From Streptomyces asoensis (lineage in GTDB: Bacteria; Actinomycetota; Actinomycetes; Streptomycetales; Streptomycetaceae), in contig NZ_CP049838.1 of assembly GCF_013085465.1 (NCBI RefSeq), positions 2,480,001 through 2,544,000 of the forward strand: a stretch of 64,000 bases of DNA, given 5' to 3'. A program made the translations under genes and the position numbers. Numbering within the stretch: position 1 is the first letter of the stretch; the number at the start of each line of letters is the position of its first letter. This document shows, one piece after another, positions 22,030 to 30,058 of the stretch. Below the pieces are notes generated by a model. The model searched no databases. It was not told the DNA's origin and saw only the letters and a program-made list of their open reading frames with translations.

Positions 22030-22667
22030 CTTCGTCGGCGCCTGGGGACATGGGCCCGATAGGGGCTCACCGTCGGGTCGTCGGCGACCCAGTACCGCCA
22101 GGGGTGGACCCCTCCATCGCCGGAGACTCCGGTGCGCGGACCGTTGCGTACCTGGTCGGCGGGGACCGGGGTGCCGGCCAGGATCCTCAGGGGGGTGTCC
22201 CCCGTGGCGCAGGCGTCCGTGCCGTCGAGGGCACGGTCCACGTCCAGGGCGGTGGCCAGGCGGGCGGGTCCTTTGGCCAGTTCCTTGTCATTTCGGGCCG
22301 AGAGTCGACGTTTGCGGGCCGACTCGGCGCCCTCGACGATCTCGCCGGCGCGGAGCAGGACGGCGCTCGCCGTGCCGTCCGGACCGCAGACGAGGTTCAT
22401 GCAGTGCCACATGCCGTAGGTGAAGTAGACGTACACATGTCCGGGCGGACCGAACATCACGCCGTTGCGGGCCGTGGGGCCGCGATAGGCGTGGGAGCCC
22501 GGGTCGTTCGGGCCGTCGTAGGCCTCGACCTCCGTGAGGCGCAGGGTGATCGGACCGTCGGGGGTCGTACGGACCAGGAGTCGGCCGAGCAGATCCTGGG
22601 CCACGTCCAGGACAGGGCGGTCGAAGAAGGTCCTGGGGAGGGGCGTACGGTCGGGGGTCGCGATCAT
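22026..22667 (-). CDS. DNA-3-methyladenine glycosylase (AAG/Mpg family)
   Basis: This 213-residue AAG-family enzyme removes alkylated or deaminated purines to start base-excision repair. Visible family features are ARDLLG-type helix [11 protein letters not shown], catalytic-region [16 protein letters not shown] (the Glu of VEAY activates water), [15 protein letters not shown] and the AVLLRAGEI strand. ATG at 22667 begins the conserved N-terminus ([14 protein letters not shown]). Its stop codon lies inside the -35 hexamer of the strongest rRNA promoter, so the rRNA operon begins immediately downstream on the same strand. Confidence 0.93.
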   Translation of the reverse strand: MIATPDRTPLPRTFFDRPVLDVAQDLLGRLLVRTTPDGPITLRLTEVEAYDGPNDPGSHAYRGPTARNGVMFGPPGHVYVYFTYGMWHCMNLVCGPDGTASAVLLRAGEIVEGAESARKRRLSARNDKELAKGPARLATALDVDRALDGTDACATGDTPLRILAGTPVPADQVRNGPRTGVSGDGGVHPWRYWVADDPTVSPYRAHVPRRRRS

Positions 22668-22818
22668 GCTCTCCGAGCGTAGTGCAGACGCGTGGGTGCG
22701 TCGGGGTGGTCAGCGGGCATCCGCCTTGCCAGGGTGTGGGGCACGGAACCGGCCGCGCCGGGATCGCGTATGTAGGGGTCGAGGGATCCCGTAAGAAGAA
22801 GGTCGTAGAGGGAGAGAC

Positions 22819-23601
22819 ATGGCGTTCAAGAAGCTGCTCGCGAGTCTCGGGGCCGGTGGGGCTTCGGTCGAGACGGTGCTGACCGAGGTCAACGTCGTTC
22901 CGGGCGGTGTCGTGCAGGGTGAGGTGCGGATCCAGGGCGGGTCCGTCAACCAGCAGATCGAGGGGCTCTCGGTCGGGCTTCAGGCCAAGGTCGAGGTCGA
23001 GAACGGCGACCAGGAGTACAAGCAGGACATCGAGTTCACCAAGCTGCGGCTCGGGGGTGCCTTCGAGCTCCAGGCCGGTGCCGTGCACGCGGTGCCGTTC
23101 GGGCTCGAGATCCCGTGGGAGACGCCGGTCACGACGATCGACGGTCAGACGCTGCGCGGCATGAACATCGGGGTGACCACCGAGCTGGAGATCGCCCGCG
23201 CCGTGGACTCCGGTGACCTTGACCCGATCAACGTGCACCCGCTGCCGGCGCAGAAGGCGATCCTGGACGCCTTCATCCAGCTGGGCTTCCGCTTCAAGAA
23301 CGCGGACCTGGAGCGCGGTCACATCCGCGGTACGCGGCAGAAGCTGCCGTTCTACCAGGAGATCGAGTTCTTCCCGCCGTCGCAGTACCGAGGGCTGAAC
23401 CAGGTCGAGCTGAGCTTCGTGGCCGACGAGCACACGATGGACGTCGTGCTGGAGATGGACAAGAAGCCGGGGCTGTTCAGCGAGGGCAGTGACACCTTCC
23501 GCTCGTTCCAGGTGGGTCTGCACGACTACCAGGGAACCGACTGGGCGGCGTACCTCAACCAGTGGCTGTCCGAGGTCGGCAGCAAGCGCAACTGGTTCTG
23601 A
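22819..23601 (+). CDS. Spo0M (sporulation-control protein SpoOM)
   Basis: The 260-residue protein is an arrestin-like Spo0M. It begins [20 protein letters not shown], continues with [20 protein letters not shown], and has a C-terminal part ending [10 protein letters not shown]. In Bacillus Spo0M is needed for proper sporulation control and binds cytoskeletal or membrane partners; in Streptomyces homologues are linked to development. The start has a strong GGGAGAG ribosome site. Upstream at 22745 GGAAC with CGTA 17 bp further downstream resembles an ECF (SigE-type) promoter, but the spacing is not ideal. Confidence 0.92.
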   Translation: MAFKKLLASLGAGGASVETVLTEVNVVPGGVVQGEVRIQGGSVNQQIEGLSVGLQAKVEVENGDQEYKQDIEFTKLRLGGAFELQAGAVHAVPFGLEIPWETPVTTIDGQTLRGMNIGVTTELEIARAVDSGDLDPINVHPLPAQKAILDAFIQLGFRFKNADLERGHIRGTRQKLPFYQEIEFFPPSQYRGLNQVELSFVADEHTMDVVLEMDKKPGLFSEGSDTFRSFQVGLHDYQGTDWAAYLNQWLSEVGSKRNWF

Positions 23602-23603
23602 CA

Positions 23604-23650
23604 CACAGAGAGGGCCCGGGGTGCCGTACGGCGTTCCGGGCCCTCTGTGC
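23604..23650 (+). terminator. hairpin terminator after spo0M
   Basis: A GC-rich stem (about 23606-23620 with 23635-23649) starts 5 bp past the spo0M stop and has no T-tract. Confidence 0.75.
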
Positions 23651-23722
23651 GTGCTCGCGCGGGGCCGTGGAGGTCGTAGGCTCCGAAGGGAGTGCCTTGC
23701 CGATCGATCAGGAGGTGTCGAA

Positions 23723-24262
23723 GTGACCGAGCCGAAGAGGCGGCCACTGCCCCACGATTTCCATCCGCCGGTGCCGTCGTTCACGGTCACGAGCGAAGAT
23801 GTCGAGGAGGGGGCGAAGCTCAAGGACGCCCAGGTCCACGCGGCGGGGAACACCTCTCCCCAGCTGCGGTGGGAGGGTTTCCCGTCCGGGGCCAAGAGTT
23901 TCGCCGTGACCTGCTACGACCCCGATGCTCCGACGGGCAGCGGATTCTGGCACTGGGTCCTGTTCGACATCCCGGCCTCGGTGACCGAGCTGCCGGCGGG
24001 TGCGGGCGGCGGCAAGTTCGAGGGGCTGCCCGAGGGCGCCGTACACGCGCGCAACGACTACGGCGGCAAGGAGTTCGGCGGGGCCGCTCCGCCGCCGGGG
24101 GACGGGCCGCACCGGTACGTCTTCACGGTGTACGCGGTGGACCAGGAGAAGCTCGGTCCGGATGCCGATGCCTCGCCCGCCGTCGTGGGATTCAATCTGC
24201 GGTTCCACGCGATCGCCCGCGCACAGTTGATCGGTGAGTACGAGATTCCCGCGGAGGGATGA
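23723..24262 (+). CDS. YbhB/YbcL-family (PEBP, Raf-kinase-inhibitor-like) protein
   Basis: The 179-residue protein has the bacterial PEBP fold. Signature segments are [20 protein letters not shown], the anion-pocket [20 protein letters not shown], and [13 protein letters not shown]. The GTG start at 23723 has a perfect AGGAGG 7 nt upstream. Bacterial PEBPs are cytosolic or periplasmic small-ligand or phospholipid-headgroup binders; no defined pathway is known here. It is monocistronic, bounded by terminators on both sides. Confidence 0.9.
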   Translation: MTEPKRRPLPHDFHPPVPSFTVTSEDVEEGAKLKDAQVHAAGNTSPQLRWEGFPSGAKSFAVTCYDPDAPTGSGFWHWVLFDIPASVTELPAGAGGGKFEGLPEGAVHARNDYGGKEFGGAAPPPGDGPHRYVFTVYAVDQEKLGPDADASPAVVGFNLRFHAIARAQLIGEYEIPAEG

Positions 24263-24288
24263 GTCAGCTCATCGTTCATTGAACGTTT

Positions 24289-24330
24289 GCCCGCCTCTGG
24301 TCTTGGAAGTGATCAGAGGCGGGCATTTTT
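24289..24330 (+). terminator. intrinsic terminator after the PEBP gene
   Basis: An 11-bp stem (24289-24299 with 24314-24324) is followed directly by ATTTTTG, a canonical rho-independent signal. Confidence 0.88.
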
Positions 24331-24459
24331 GTTGCCGGGGGTCGCGGGGGTCACCTCCCGTGGAGCAGCAGATATTGCGTTGTCCATCTCGGCGTGCCCG
24401 GCCAGAGTTGATCCCAGCCCGCCAGGGGGTGGGCCGGTGCACACAGGAGGTGGGCTGGT

Positions 24460-24966
24460 ATGCGGGACACGCTGGTACTGAACGCGAGCTTCGAGCCGCT
24501 GTCGACGGTGACGTTGAACCGAGCCGTCGTTCTGGTGCTTCAGGACAAGGCCGTCGTCGAGCAGGCCCACCCCGAACTGCGGATGCGCGGAGCCGAGGTC
24601 GACATCCCGGCGCCTCGTGTGATCAGGCTGTGCAGGTACGTACGGGTGCCCTTCCGAAGACAAGCTCCGTGGTCGAGGCGGGGTGTGCTGATAAGGGACC
24701 GGCACCGGTGCGCGTACTGCGGTCGCCGGGCGACGACCGTGGACCACGTGGTGCCGCGGGCGCAGGGGGGTCAGGACGTGTGGCTGAACACCGTCGCCTC
24801 GTGCGCGGAGGACAATCACCGTAAAGCGGACCGGACTCCGGAGCAGGCGGAGATGCCGTTGCTGCGGCAGCCGTTCGAGCCGACGCCGGCGGACGCGATG
24901 CTGCTGGCCCTGGGGCAGGACGACCTGGCCGCGCTGCCGGAGTGGCTGACCATGGACGCGGCGTAG
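24460..24966 (+). CDS. HNH endonuclease domain protein
   Basis: This 168-residue protein carries a zinc-stabilised HNH core: RDRHRCAYCGRRATTVDHVV (Cys pair and catalytic His), then WLNTVASCAEDNHRKADRTP (Asn/Cys and HRK). The N-terminal half (MRDTLVLNASFEPLSTVTLN and the VRVPFRR stretch) defines a widespread actinobacterial family of stand-alone HNH proteins. No associated phage or restriction genes are nearby, so a housekeeping role is more likely than defence. AGGAGG lies 7 nt before the ATG. Confidence 0.88.
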   Translation: MRDTLVLNASFEPLSTVTLNRAVVLVLQDKAVVEQAHPELRMRGAEVDIPAPRVIRLCRYVRVPFRRQAPWSRRGVLIRDRHRCAYCGRRATTVDHVVPRAQGGQDVWLNTVASCAEDNHRKADRTPEQAEMPLLRQPFEPTPADAMLLALGQDDLAALPEWLTMDAA

Positions 24967-24981
24967 CCCGTATCCGGATGT

Positions 24982-25020
24982 GACCGGGGCCCACCTTCGC
25001 TCGGAAGGTGGGCCCCGGTC
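24982..25020. terminator. bidirectional hairpin terminator
   Basis: A 15-16 bp stem with a short loop lies between the convergent HNH and SPFH genes. Confidence 0.8.
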
Positions 25021-25030
25021 GTGTCCTGGG

Positions 25031-25981
25031 TCAGTCGATCGACGGCTTCTCGCGGCGTTCCGTGCCGCCGCCGTTGCCGGAGTTGTTGCCGCCCGAACCG
25101 CCGCCGAAGTTGCCGAAGTTGCCCATCGCGCCGGACAACCCCTTGAGGGCGTCGCCGATTTCGCTGGGGACGATCCAGAGCTTGTTGGCGTCGCCTTCGG
25201 CGATCTTCGGAAGCATCTGGAGGTACTGGTAGGAGAGGAGCTTCTGGTCCGGGTCGCCGGCGTGGATGGCCTCGAAGACCGTACGCACGGCCTGGGCCTC
25301 GCCCTCGGCGCGCAGGGCGGCTGCCTTGGCCTCACCCTCGGCGCGCAGGATCTGGGACTGCTTCTCGCCCTCGGCGGTGAGGATGGCGGCCTGGCGCGTG
25401 CCTTCGGCGGTGAGGATCGCGGCGCGCTTGTCACGGTCGGCGCGCATCTGCTTCTCCATCGAGTCCTGGATGGAGGTCGGGGGCTCGATGGCCTTCAGTT
25501 CCACGCGGTTGACGCGGATGCCCCACTTGCCGGTCGCCTCGTCGAGGACTCCGCGCAGCGCCGCGTTGATCTCCTCGCGGGAGGTCAGGGTCCGCTCGAG
25601 GTCCATGCCACCGATGATGTTGCGGAGCGTGGTGACGGTGAGCTGCTCGATCGCCTGGATGTAGCTGGCTACCTCGTAGGTCGCGGCCCGGGCGTCGGTC
25701 ACCTGGTAGTAGATGACGGTGTCGATGTTCACGACCAGGTTGTCCTGGGTGATCACCGGCTGCGGCGGGAACGGCACGACCTGTTCGCGCAGGTCGATGC
25801 GGTTGCGGATGGTGTCTATGAACGGGACGACGATGTTGAGGCCCGCGTTGAGTGTCCGCGTGTAGCGGCCGAACCGCTCCACGATGGCGGCACTCGCCTG
25901 CGGGATGACCTGGATCGTCTTGATCAGGGCGATGAAGACCAACACCACCAGAATGACCAGGACGATGATGACCGGTTCCAT
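25031..25981 (-). CDS. SPFH/band-7 (stomatin-like) membrane protein
   Basis: The 316-residue protein has one N-terminal membrane anchor (VIIVLVILVVLVFIALI), a band-7 domain (VIPQASAAIVERFGRYTRTL; residues about 25-190) and a coiled coil with repeated ILTAEG/LRAEGEAKAAAL units. It ends in a Gly/Asn-rich tail (NFGNFGGGSGGNNSGNGGG). Stomatin-like proteins oligomerise in the membrane and organise microdomains. The NfeD gene directly upstream (143 bp away, same strand) is the classical partner. Confidence 0.93.
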   Translation of the reverse strand: MEPVIIVLVILVVLVFIALIKTIQVIPQASAAIVERFGRYTRTLNAGLNIVVPFIDTIRNRIDLREQVVPFPPQPVITQDNLVVNIDTVIYYQVTDARAATYEVASYIQAIEQLTVTTLRNIIGGMDLERTLTSREEINAALRGVLDEATGKWGIRVNRVELKAIEPPTSIQDSMEKQMRADRDKRAAILTAEGTRQAAILTAEGEKQSQILRAEGEAKAAALRAEGEAQAVRTVFEAIHAGDPDQKLLSYQYLQMLPKIAEGDANKLWIVPSEIGDALKGLSGAMGNFGNFGGGSGGNNSGNGGGTERREKPSID

Positions 25982-26123
25982 CGCGGCTCCCCGTACCTTT
26001 CTCCGCCTCGGCGCTTTCGGAAGATCTTATGCCTGTTGAAGATCTTGCTGGACGAGTGTGACAGACCGTCGTGCGGCTCGTGAGGTGTTCTGTTCACTTA
26101 CGTCGTGCGGGAGTTGCGCAGGG

Positions 26124-26555
26124 TCAGATGACGATCGCCGTGGCCCCCTCGATGTCCACGACGTCGACTTCCTGCCCCACGTCGTAGGCACGGTCGGTGT
26201 CGAGGGCGCGTGCCGACCAGATCTCTCCGGCGAGTTTGATGCGGCCGCCCGAGCCGTCGACGCGCTCCAGCACGACGGCCTGTTTGCCCTTCAACGCGTC
26301 GATGCCGGTGGCGAGGTGGGGACGCTGCTTGGCGTGCCGGGTCGCGATCGGGCGTACGACGGCGATCAGGGCGACGGAGACGACGATGAAGACGAGCACC
26401 TGGGCGACGGCTCCGAAGCCGAGGCCTGACGCGACGGCGGCGGCCACCGCGCCGACCGCGAGCATGCCGAACTCGGGCATGGCGGTCACCACGAGCGGGA
26501 TTCCGAGCGCTGCCGCGCCGACGAGCCACCACACCCACGCGTCGATGTCGTTCAC
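26124..26555 (-). CDS. NfeD-family membrane protein
   Basis: This 143-residue short-type NfeD has three or four N-terminal helices (WVWWLVGAAALGIPLVV, FGMLAVGAVAAAVAS, VLVFIVVSVALIAVV). A C-terminal OB-fold follows (GKQAVVLERVDGSGGRIKLA). Short NfeD proteins act with band-7 proteins, here encoded just downstream. The GTG at 26555 is used. No protease domain is present, as expected for the short class. Confidence 0.9.
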   Translation of the reverse strand: MNDIDAWVWWLVGAAALGIPLVVTAMPEFGMLAVGAVAAAVASGLGFGAVAQVLVFIVVSVALIAVVRPIATRHAKQRPHLATGIDALKGKQAVVLERVDGSGGRIKLAGEIWSARALDTDRAYDVGQEVDVVDIEGATAIVI

Positions 26556-26608
26556 ACCGTCATGGTAGGGCCGTACGTCCTGCCGGGGACAGGGCGCACA
26601 GGGAGCGG

Positions 26609-27406
26609 TCAGGACATCGGCAGGCCCTGTGCCGTCCAGCGGTCGCCGACCTGTTCCACGACGAGCGGGAGGCCGAAGCAGAGGGAGAGGTTGCGGGAGG
26701 TGAGCTCCAGCTCGACCGGGCCCGCGGCGAGGACCTTGCCCTGGCGGATCATGAGGACGTGGGTGAAGCCGGGGGCGATCTCCTCGACGTGGTGGGTCAC
26801 CATGATCATCGAGGGGGCGATGGGGTCGCGCGCGAGGCGGCCGAGGCGGCGTACGAGGTCCTCGCGACCGCCGAGGTCCAGGCCGGCGGCGGGCTCGTCG
26901 AGGAGCAGCAGCTCGGGGTCGGTCATCAGGGCGCGGGCGATGAGGGTGCGCTTGCGCTCGCCCTCGGAGAGCGTGCCGAACTTGCGGTCCAGGTAGTCGC
27001 TCATGCCGAGGCGGTCGAGGAAGGCGCGGGCGCGCTGCTCGTCGACCTCCTCGTACTCCTCCTGCCAGCCGGCCGTCATGCCGTACGCGGCGGTCAGCAC
27101 CGTCTGGAGGACGGTCTGGCGCTTGGGGAGCTTGTCGGCGAGGGCGATGCCGGCCATGCCGACGCGGGGGCGCAGCTCGAAGACGTCGGTGCCGGGGCTG
27201 CCGAGGGTCTCGCCGAGGATGGAGACGGTGCCCGCGCTGGGGAAGAGGTAGGTGGAGGCGATGTTCAGGAGGGTCGTCTTGCCGGCCCCGTTGGGACCGA
27301 GGATGACCCAGCGCTCGCCCTCCTTGACCGACCAGGAGACCTGGTCCACCAGAGCCCGGCCCTCACGGACCACAGATACGTCCTGAAGCTCCAGAACATC
27401 GCTCAT
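26609..27406 (-). CDS. stand-alone ABC transporter ATP-binding protein
   Basis: This 265-residue ATPase has Walker A GPNGAGKTTLL, signature GTLSEGERKRTLIARALMTD, Walker B LLLLDEPAAGLDLGGRE and H-loop VTHHVEEIAPGF. The LSEGE signature and the HHVEEI stretch resemble the YlmA/ModF-like class encoded without a permease. No membrane partner is adjacent, so the system it serves is unknown. ATG at 27406 follows GGGGAG. Confidence 0.88.
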   Translation of the reverse strand: MSDVLELQDVSVVREGRALVDQVSWSVKEGERWVILGPNGAGKTTLLNIASTYLFPSAGTVSILGETLGSPGTDVFELRPRVGMAGIALADKLPKRQTVLQTVLTAAYGMTAGWQEEYEEVDEQRARAFLDRLGMSDYLDRKFGTLSEGERKRTLIARALMTDPELLLLDEPAAGLDLGGREDLVRRLGRLARDPIAPSMIMVTHHVEEIAPGFTHVLMIRQGKVLAAGPVELELTSRNLSLCFGLPLVVEQVGDRWTAQGLPMS

Positions 27407-27559
27407 GAGCGCGTTGTCTCCCCTTGCAGTGTGGCCGGTCGGTTGTCGCGGGCGCCGGTGGCTCGGACCGCTGCGCATGGGTGGGCGCGGCCTCTCCGGG
27501 AAAATCTACGCCACCGGTCGGGCGACCCGATCCATCGGTCCGGTCCTTAGGGTGGGGGC

Positions 27560-28348
27560 ATGCTCTCGGAACCGCGCTCTGGTCGCCTTGCCGCTTGGGG
27601 AAATGCCCTGTTGGCCGGACTTGTCTCGCCGGACGACGCCGTACTCGCCATCGTCGGCGAGGACGCCGTGCACCGGGTGGAGGGGCTGCCCGGTGAATCG
27701 GCGCCCGTCGGACTCACACTCGCGCTGGGGCGGCTGCGGGCGCTCGGGGTGAACGGGCTGCGGGTGGCACTGCCCGCGCCGGGACATCCGCTGGGGTTGA
27801 GCGGACCGCCGGAGTTCAACACGCGGGCGCTGGAGGCGGAGGAGGCCGTGGTCTGTCACGGCGCCGGGTACGGGCTGGTGCCGGAGGTGTACGAAGCCGG
27901 GCCTGACGGTGATGTACATGTCGAGGTCGTATGGCACTGCCTGCCGGTGCGGGAGGCTCCGCCGGCCGATGTGCCGTCGCTGGGCGAGGCGGAGCGGGAG
28001 CTGGCGGAGGCCCTGCGGGACGCCACGGCGGTGCTGGCGCGGCTGGACCTGGCGGGATCGGGGCCGGTGGCGGAGGCGGCGATCGACGCGTACCGGGCTC
28101 GGGCCGAGCGGGGGCGGGAGGTCCTGGCGCCGGGGTATCCGCCCCGGGCGGTGCGGGTGCTGGAGCTGGCGCAGCGGGTGGGGCTGCTGGTGTCCCTCGC
28201 CTATGAGAACGGGCCCGGGGGTGCGGTCAGCTCCGCGGAGATGGCGGTGCGGGCGGAGGCCTTGCGGCCGGTCGAGCGGACGGGGCGGCGGGCTCAGGTC
28301 GCCGCGTACAACTCCGTTGTGGAGGAGCGGGAGCAGGGGGTTCGGTGA
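27560..28348 (+). CDS. actinobacterial hypothetical protein
   Basis: I recognise this 262-residue soluble protein only as an actinobacterial conserved hypothetical. Recognisable segments are VEGLPGESAPVGLTLALGRL, LRVALPAPGHPLGLSGPPEF and VEVVWHCLPVREAPP, followed by a long helical C-terminal half. It has no signal peptide, membrane segment or known active site. It diverges from the ABC ATPase gene, with 153 bp between starts, and ends in a repeat-rich spacer. Confidence 0.75.
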   Translation: MLSEPRSGRLAAWGNALLAGLVSPDDAVLAIVGEDAVHRVEGLPGESAPVGLTLALGRLRALGVNGLRVALPAPGHPLGLSGPPEFNTRALEAEEAVVCHGAGYGLVPEVYEAGPDGDVHVEVVWHCLPVREAPPADVPSLGEAERELAEALRDATAVLARLDLAGSGPVAEAAIDAYRARAERGREVLAPGYPPRAVRVLELAQRVGLLVSLAYENGPGGAVSSAEMAVRAEALRPVERTGRRAQVAAYNSVVEEREQGVR

Positions 28349-28380
28349 GCGTCGGTACTTGGGTGCTCCGGGTTGGTGTG

Positions 28381-28543
28381 AACCTCTGGGGGCTGGGCCC
28401 CCAGGCCCCCCTTCGGCCCTGAAGGGGCCTCGTCCTCAAACGCCGGACGGGCTGGATCGTCGGCGGCGTTGCAGGGTCGCGGTATGCCGAGTGCCGGACG
28501 GGCTGGGTGTCGGGCGGTGTTGGAAAGACGCGGTATGCAGAGG
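28381..28543. repeat. Streptomyces intergenic repeat element with a 51-bp tandem duplication
   Basis: The left part (28385-28430) folds into Gly/Cys-rich hairpins and runs into CGTCCTCAAACGCCGGACGG, a motif I know to be dispersed between genes in many Streptomyces genomes. The part starting GCCGGACGGGCTGG is then repeated imperfectly in tandem at period 51 (28442-28492 and 28493-28543). Confidence 0.7.
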
Positions 28544-28579
28544 GGCCCACGCGTCGTGTCCGACGCGTGGGCCCCTCTG
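28538..28579. terminator. bidirectional hairpin terminator
   Basis: A perfect 19-bp stem (28538-28556 with 28561-28579) with a 4-nt loop sits 17 bp beyond the stop of the first chaplin gene. Confidence 0.85.
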
Positions 28580-28595
28580 TGGTGCGGCTGCGAAC

Positions 28596-28835
28596 TCAGT
28601 CGTTGAGGCAGGTGTTGCCGAACGCCGGGTTCAGGGCGCCGATCGCGTTGATCGTGTTGCCACAGAGGTTGATCGGGATGTTGATCGGCACCTGGACGAC
28701 GTTGCCCGAGATGACGCCCGGCGACTTCACGGCCGCGCCTTCGGCACCCGCGTCGGCGACGGCGGCACCGGCCGAGGCGCCCGCGGCGATGCCCGCGACG
28801 GTGAGGGCCACGGCAGCCTTTTTGGCGATGTTCAT
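28596..28835 (-). CDS. short chaplin with a cysteine pair
   Basis: The 79-residue precursor has a signal peptide (MNIAKKAAVALTVAGIAAGA to about residue 32) and one chaplin domain: SPGVISGNVVQVPINIPINL, then a Cys-GNTIN stretch, ALNPAFGNTC and LND. The two Cys bracket the hydrophobic loop as in ChpD-H. Chaplins are secreted amyloid-forming proteins that coat aerial hyphae and lower surface tension. ATG at 28835 follows GGAGGA. It has no sortase motif, so it belongs to the short class. Confidence 0.93.
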   Translation of the reverse strand: MNIAKKAAVALTVAGIAAGASAGAAVADAGAEGAAVKSPGVISGNVVQVPINIPINLCGNTINAIGALNPAFGNTCLND

Positions 28836-28968
28836 GGGAAGTGTTCCTCCTGCGTTTGCGTGTCCGACCCGGCCGCGGGTCGTGCGCTGCCCAACGCGGG
28901 AGTGATCGGGAACGATGCGGGGCCCGCCGCGAAGACACCTCGTTCGGATCATTGGAGCGACAAACAGA

Positions 28969-29002
28969 CCGGCCTCCCTCGGTGGGGGCCGAGGAAGGCC
29001 GG
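28969..29002. terminator. hairpin between the two chaplin genes
   Basis: A 14-bp stem with one mismatch (28969-28982 with 28989-29002) lies 27 bp after the chpE-like stop. The two chaplin genes may therefore be transcribed separately. Confidence 0.6.
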
Positions 29003-29028
29003 AGGTCACCGCGGGTGCGGGCGGGACC

Positions 29029-29274
29029 TCAGTGGTTGAGACCCAGGTTGCCGAAGGCCGGGTTCAGCACGCCGATGACGTTCACGCTGTTGCCGACCAC
29101 GTTGACCGGGACGTGCACCGGGGCCTGGACGAGATTGCCCGAGACGACGCCCGGCGAGCCCTTGGCCTCGCCGAGGGCGGTGGCGCCGTCGGTGGCGGAG
29201 GCCATGCCGGCACCCGCGGCCATCAGCCCGCCGGCCACCATCGTCACGGCCGCTGCCTTCTTCAGGTTCTTCAC
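29029..29274 (-). CDS. chpE: ChpE-type chaplin (no cysteines)
   Basis: The 81-residue product has a signal peptide (LKKAAAVTMVAGGLMAAGAG) and one chaplin domain: SPGVVSGNLVQAPVHVPVNV, then VVGNSVNVIGVLNPAFGN. It lacks both cysteines, the feature that sets ChpE apart from other S. coelicolor chaplins. ChpE is expressed early and is one of the most conserved chaplins. The GTG at 29274 follows AGGAGGGG. A two-component system upstream, also next to chpE as I recall in S. coelicolor, might regulate it. Confidence 0.9.
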   Translation of the reverse strand: MKNLKKAAAVTMVAGGLMAAGAGMASATDGATALGEAKGSPGVVSGNLVQAPVHVPVNVVGNSVNVIGVLNPAFGNLGLNH

Positions 29275-29416
29275 TTCTGACCCCTCCTAGCGATTGCCGC
29301 GGCAGTCGCCGCGGCACGCACTGGAGAACGGCGGCGAGCCACGAAGGATGCGCCATCCGGGGGACATTCCCACGACGGTATGAATCTCGGATCGGAAGAT
29401 GACCTTCCGCGTTGCC

Positions 29417-30058
29417 TCAGCGGGTCACGCCATGGCGTACGGCCCAGAGCGCGGCCTGGGTGCGGTCCGCGAGGTCGAGCTTCATCAGGATGTTCGAGAC
29501 GTGTGTCTTGACCGTCTTCTCGGAGAGGACCAGGGCCCGGGCGATCTCGCGGTTCGAGCGGCCGTCCGCTATCAGGCCGAGCACCTCGCGCTCGCGTTCC
29601 GTGAGCGCGCCGCCTCTGCCCTGGCCCGAGGTGCCCTCGTCCTGGGAGAGGAGTGCCCCGGCGACCTCCGGCTGGAGCAGGATGTGGCCGGCGTGGACCG
29701 AGCGGATGGCGCCGGCGAGCGCGTCGGGGTCCACGTCCTTGTAGACGTACCCGGCGGCACCCGCGCGCAGGGCGGGGACCACCGTGCGCTGTTCGGTGAA
29801 GCTGGTGACGATCAGCACGCGCGCGGGGTTGGCGAGGTCGCGGAGTCTGCGGAGGGCCTCGACGCCGTCCATGCCGGGCATCTTGACGTCCATCAGCACG
29901 ACGTCGGGCTTCAACTCCTCGGCGAGTGAGACTCCTTCGGCGCCGTCGGCGGCCTCTCCGACGACCTCGATGTCGTCCTGCACCTCCAGGAAGGTGCGCA
30001 GGCCCCGGCGGACGACCTGATGGTCGTCGACGAGCAGCACCTTGATTGCGTCAGCCAC
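29417..30058 (-). CDS. NarL/LuxR-family response regulator
   Basis: This 213-residue regulator has a receiver domain (VLLVDDHQVVRRGLRTFLEV) with phospho-acceptor Asp57 in VVLMDVKMPGMDG, the Thr/Ser-Lys switch residues TSFTEQ and GYVYKDVDPDAL. A C-terminal LuxR HTH follows (LTEREREVLGLIADGRSNRE, then SEKTVKTHVSNILMKL). GTG at 30058 overlaps the end of the kinase gene by 8 bp, so the pair is translationally coupled. Confidence 0.95.
   Translation of the reverse strand: MADAIKVLLVDDHQVVRRGLRTFLEVQDDIEVVGEAADGAEGVSLAEELKPDVVLMDVKMPGMDGVEALRRLRDLANPARVLIVTSFTEQRTVVPALRAGAAGYVYKDVDPDALAGAIRSVHAGHILLQPEVAGALLSQDEGTSGQGRGGALTEREREVLGLIADGRSNREIARALVLSEKTVKTHVSNILMKLDLADRTQAALWAVRHGVTR

Noticed and set aside
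24460..24966. HNH protein as part of a defence or mobile system
   Set aside because: It belongs to a stand-alone family, and neighbours are housekeeping genes with no phage or restriction partners.
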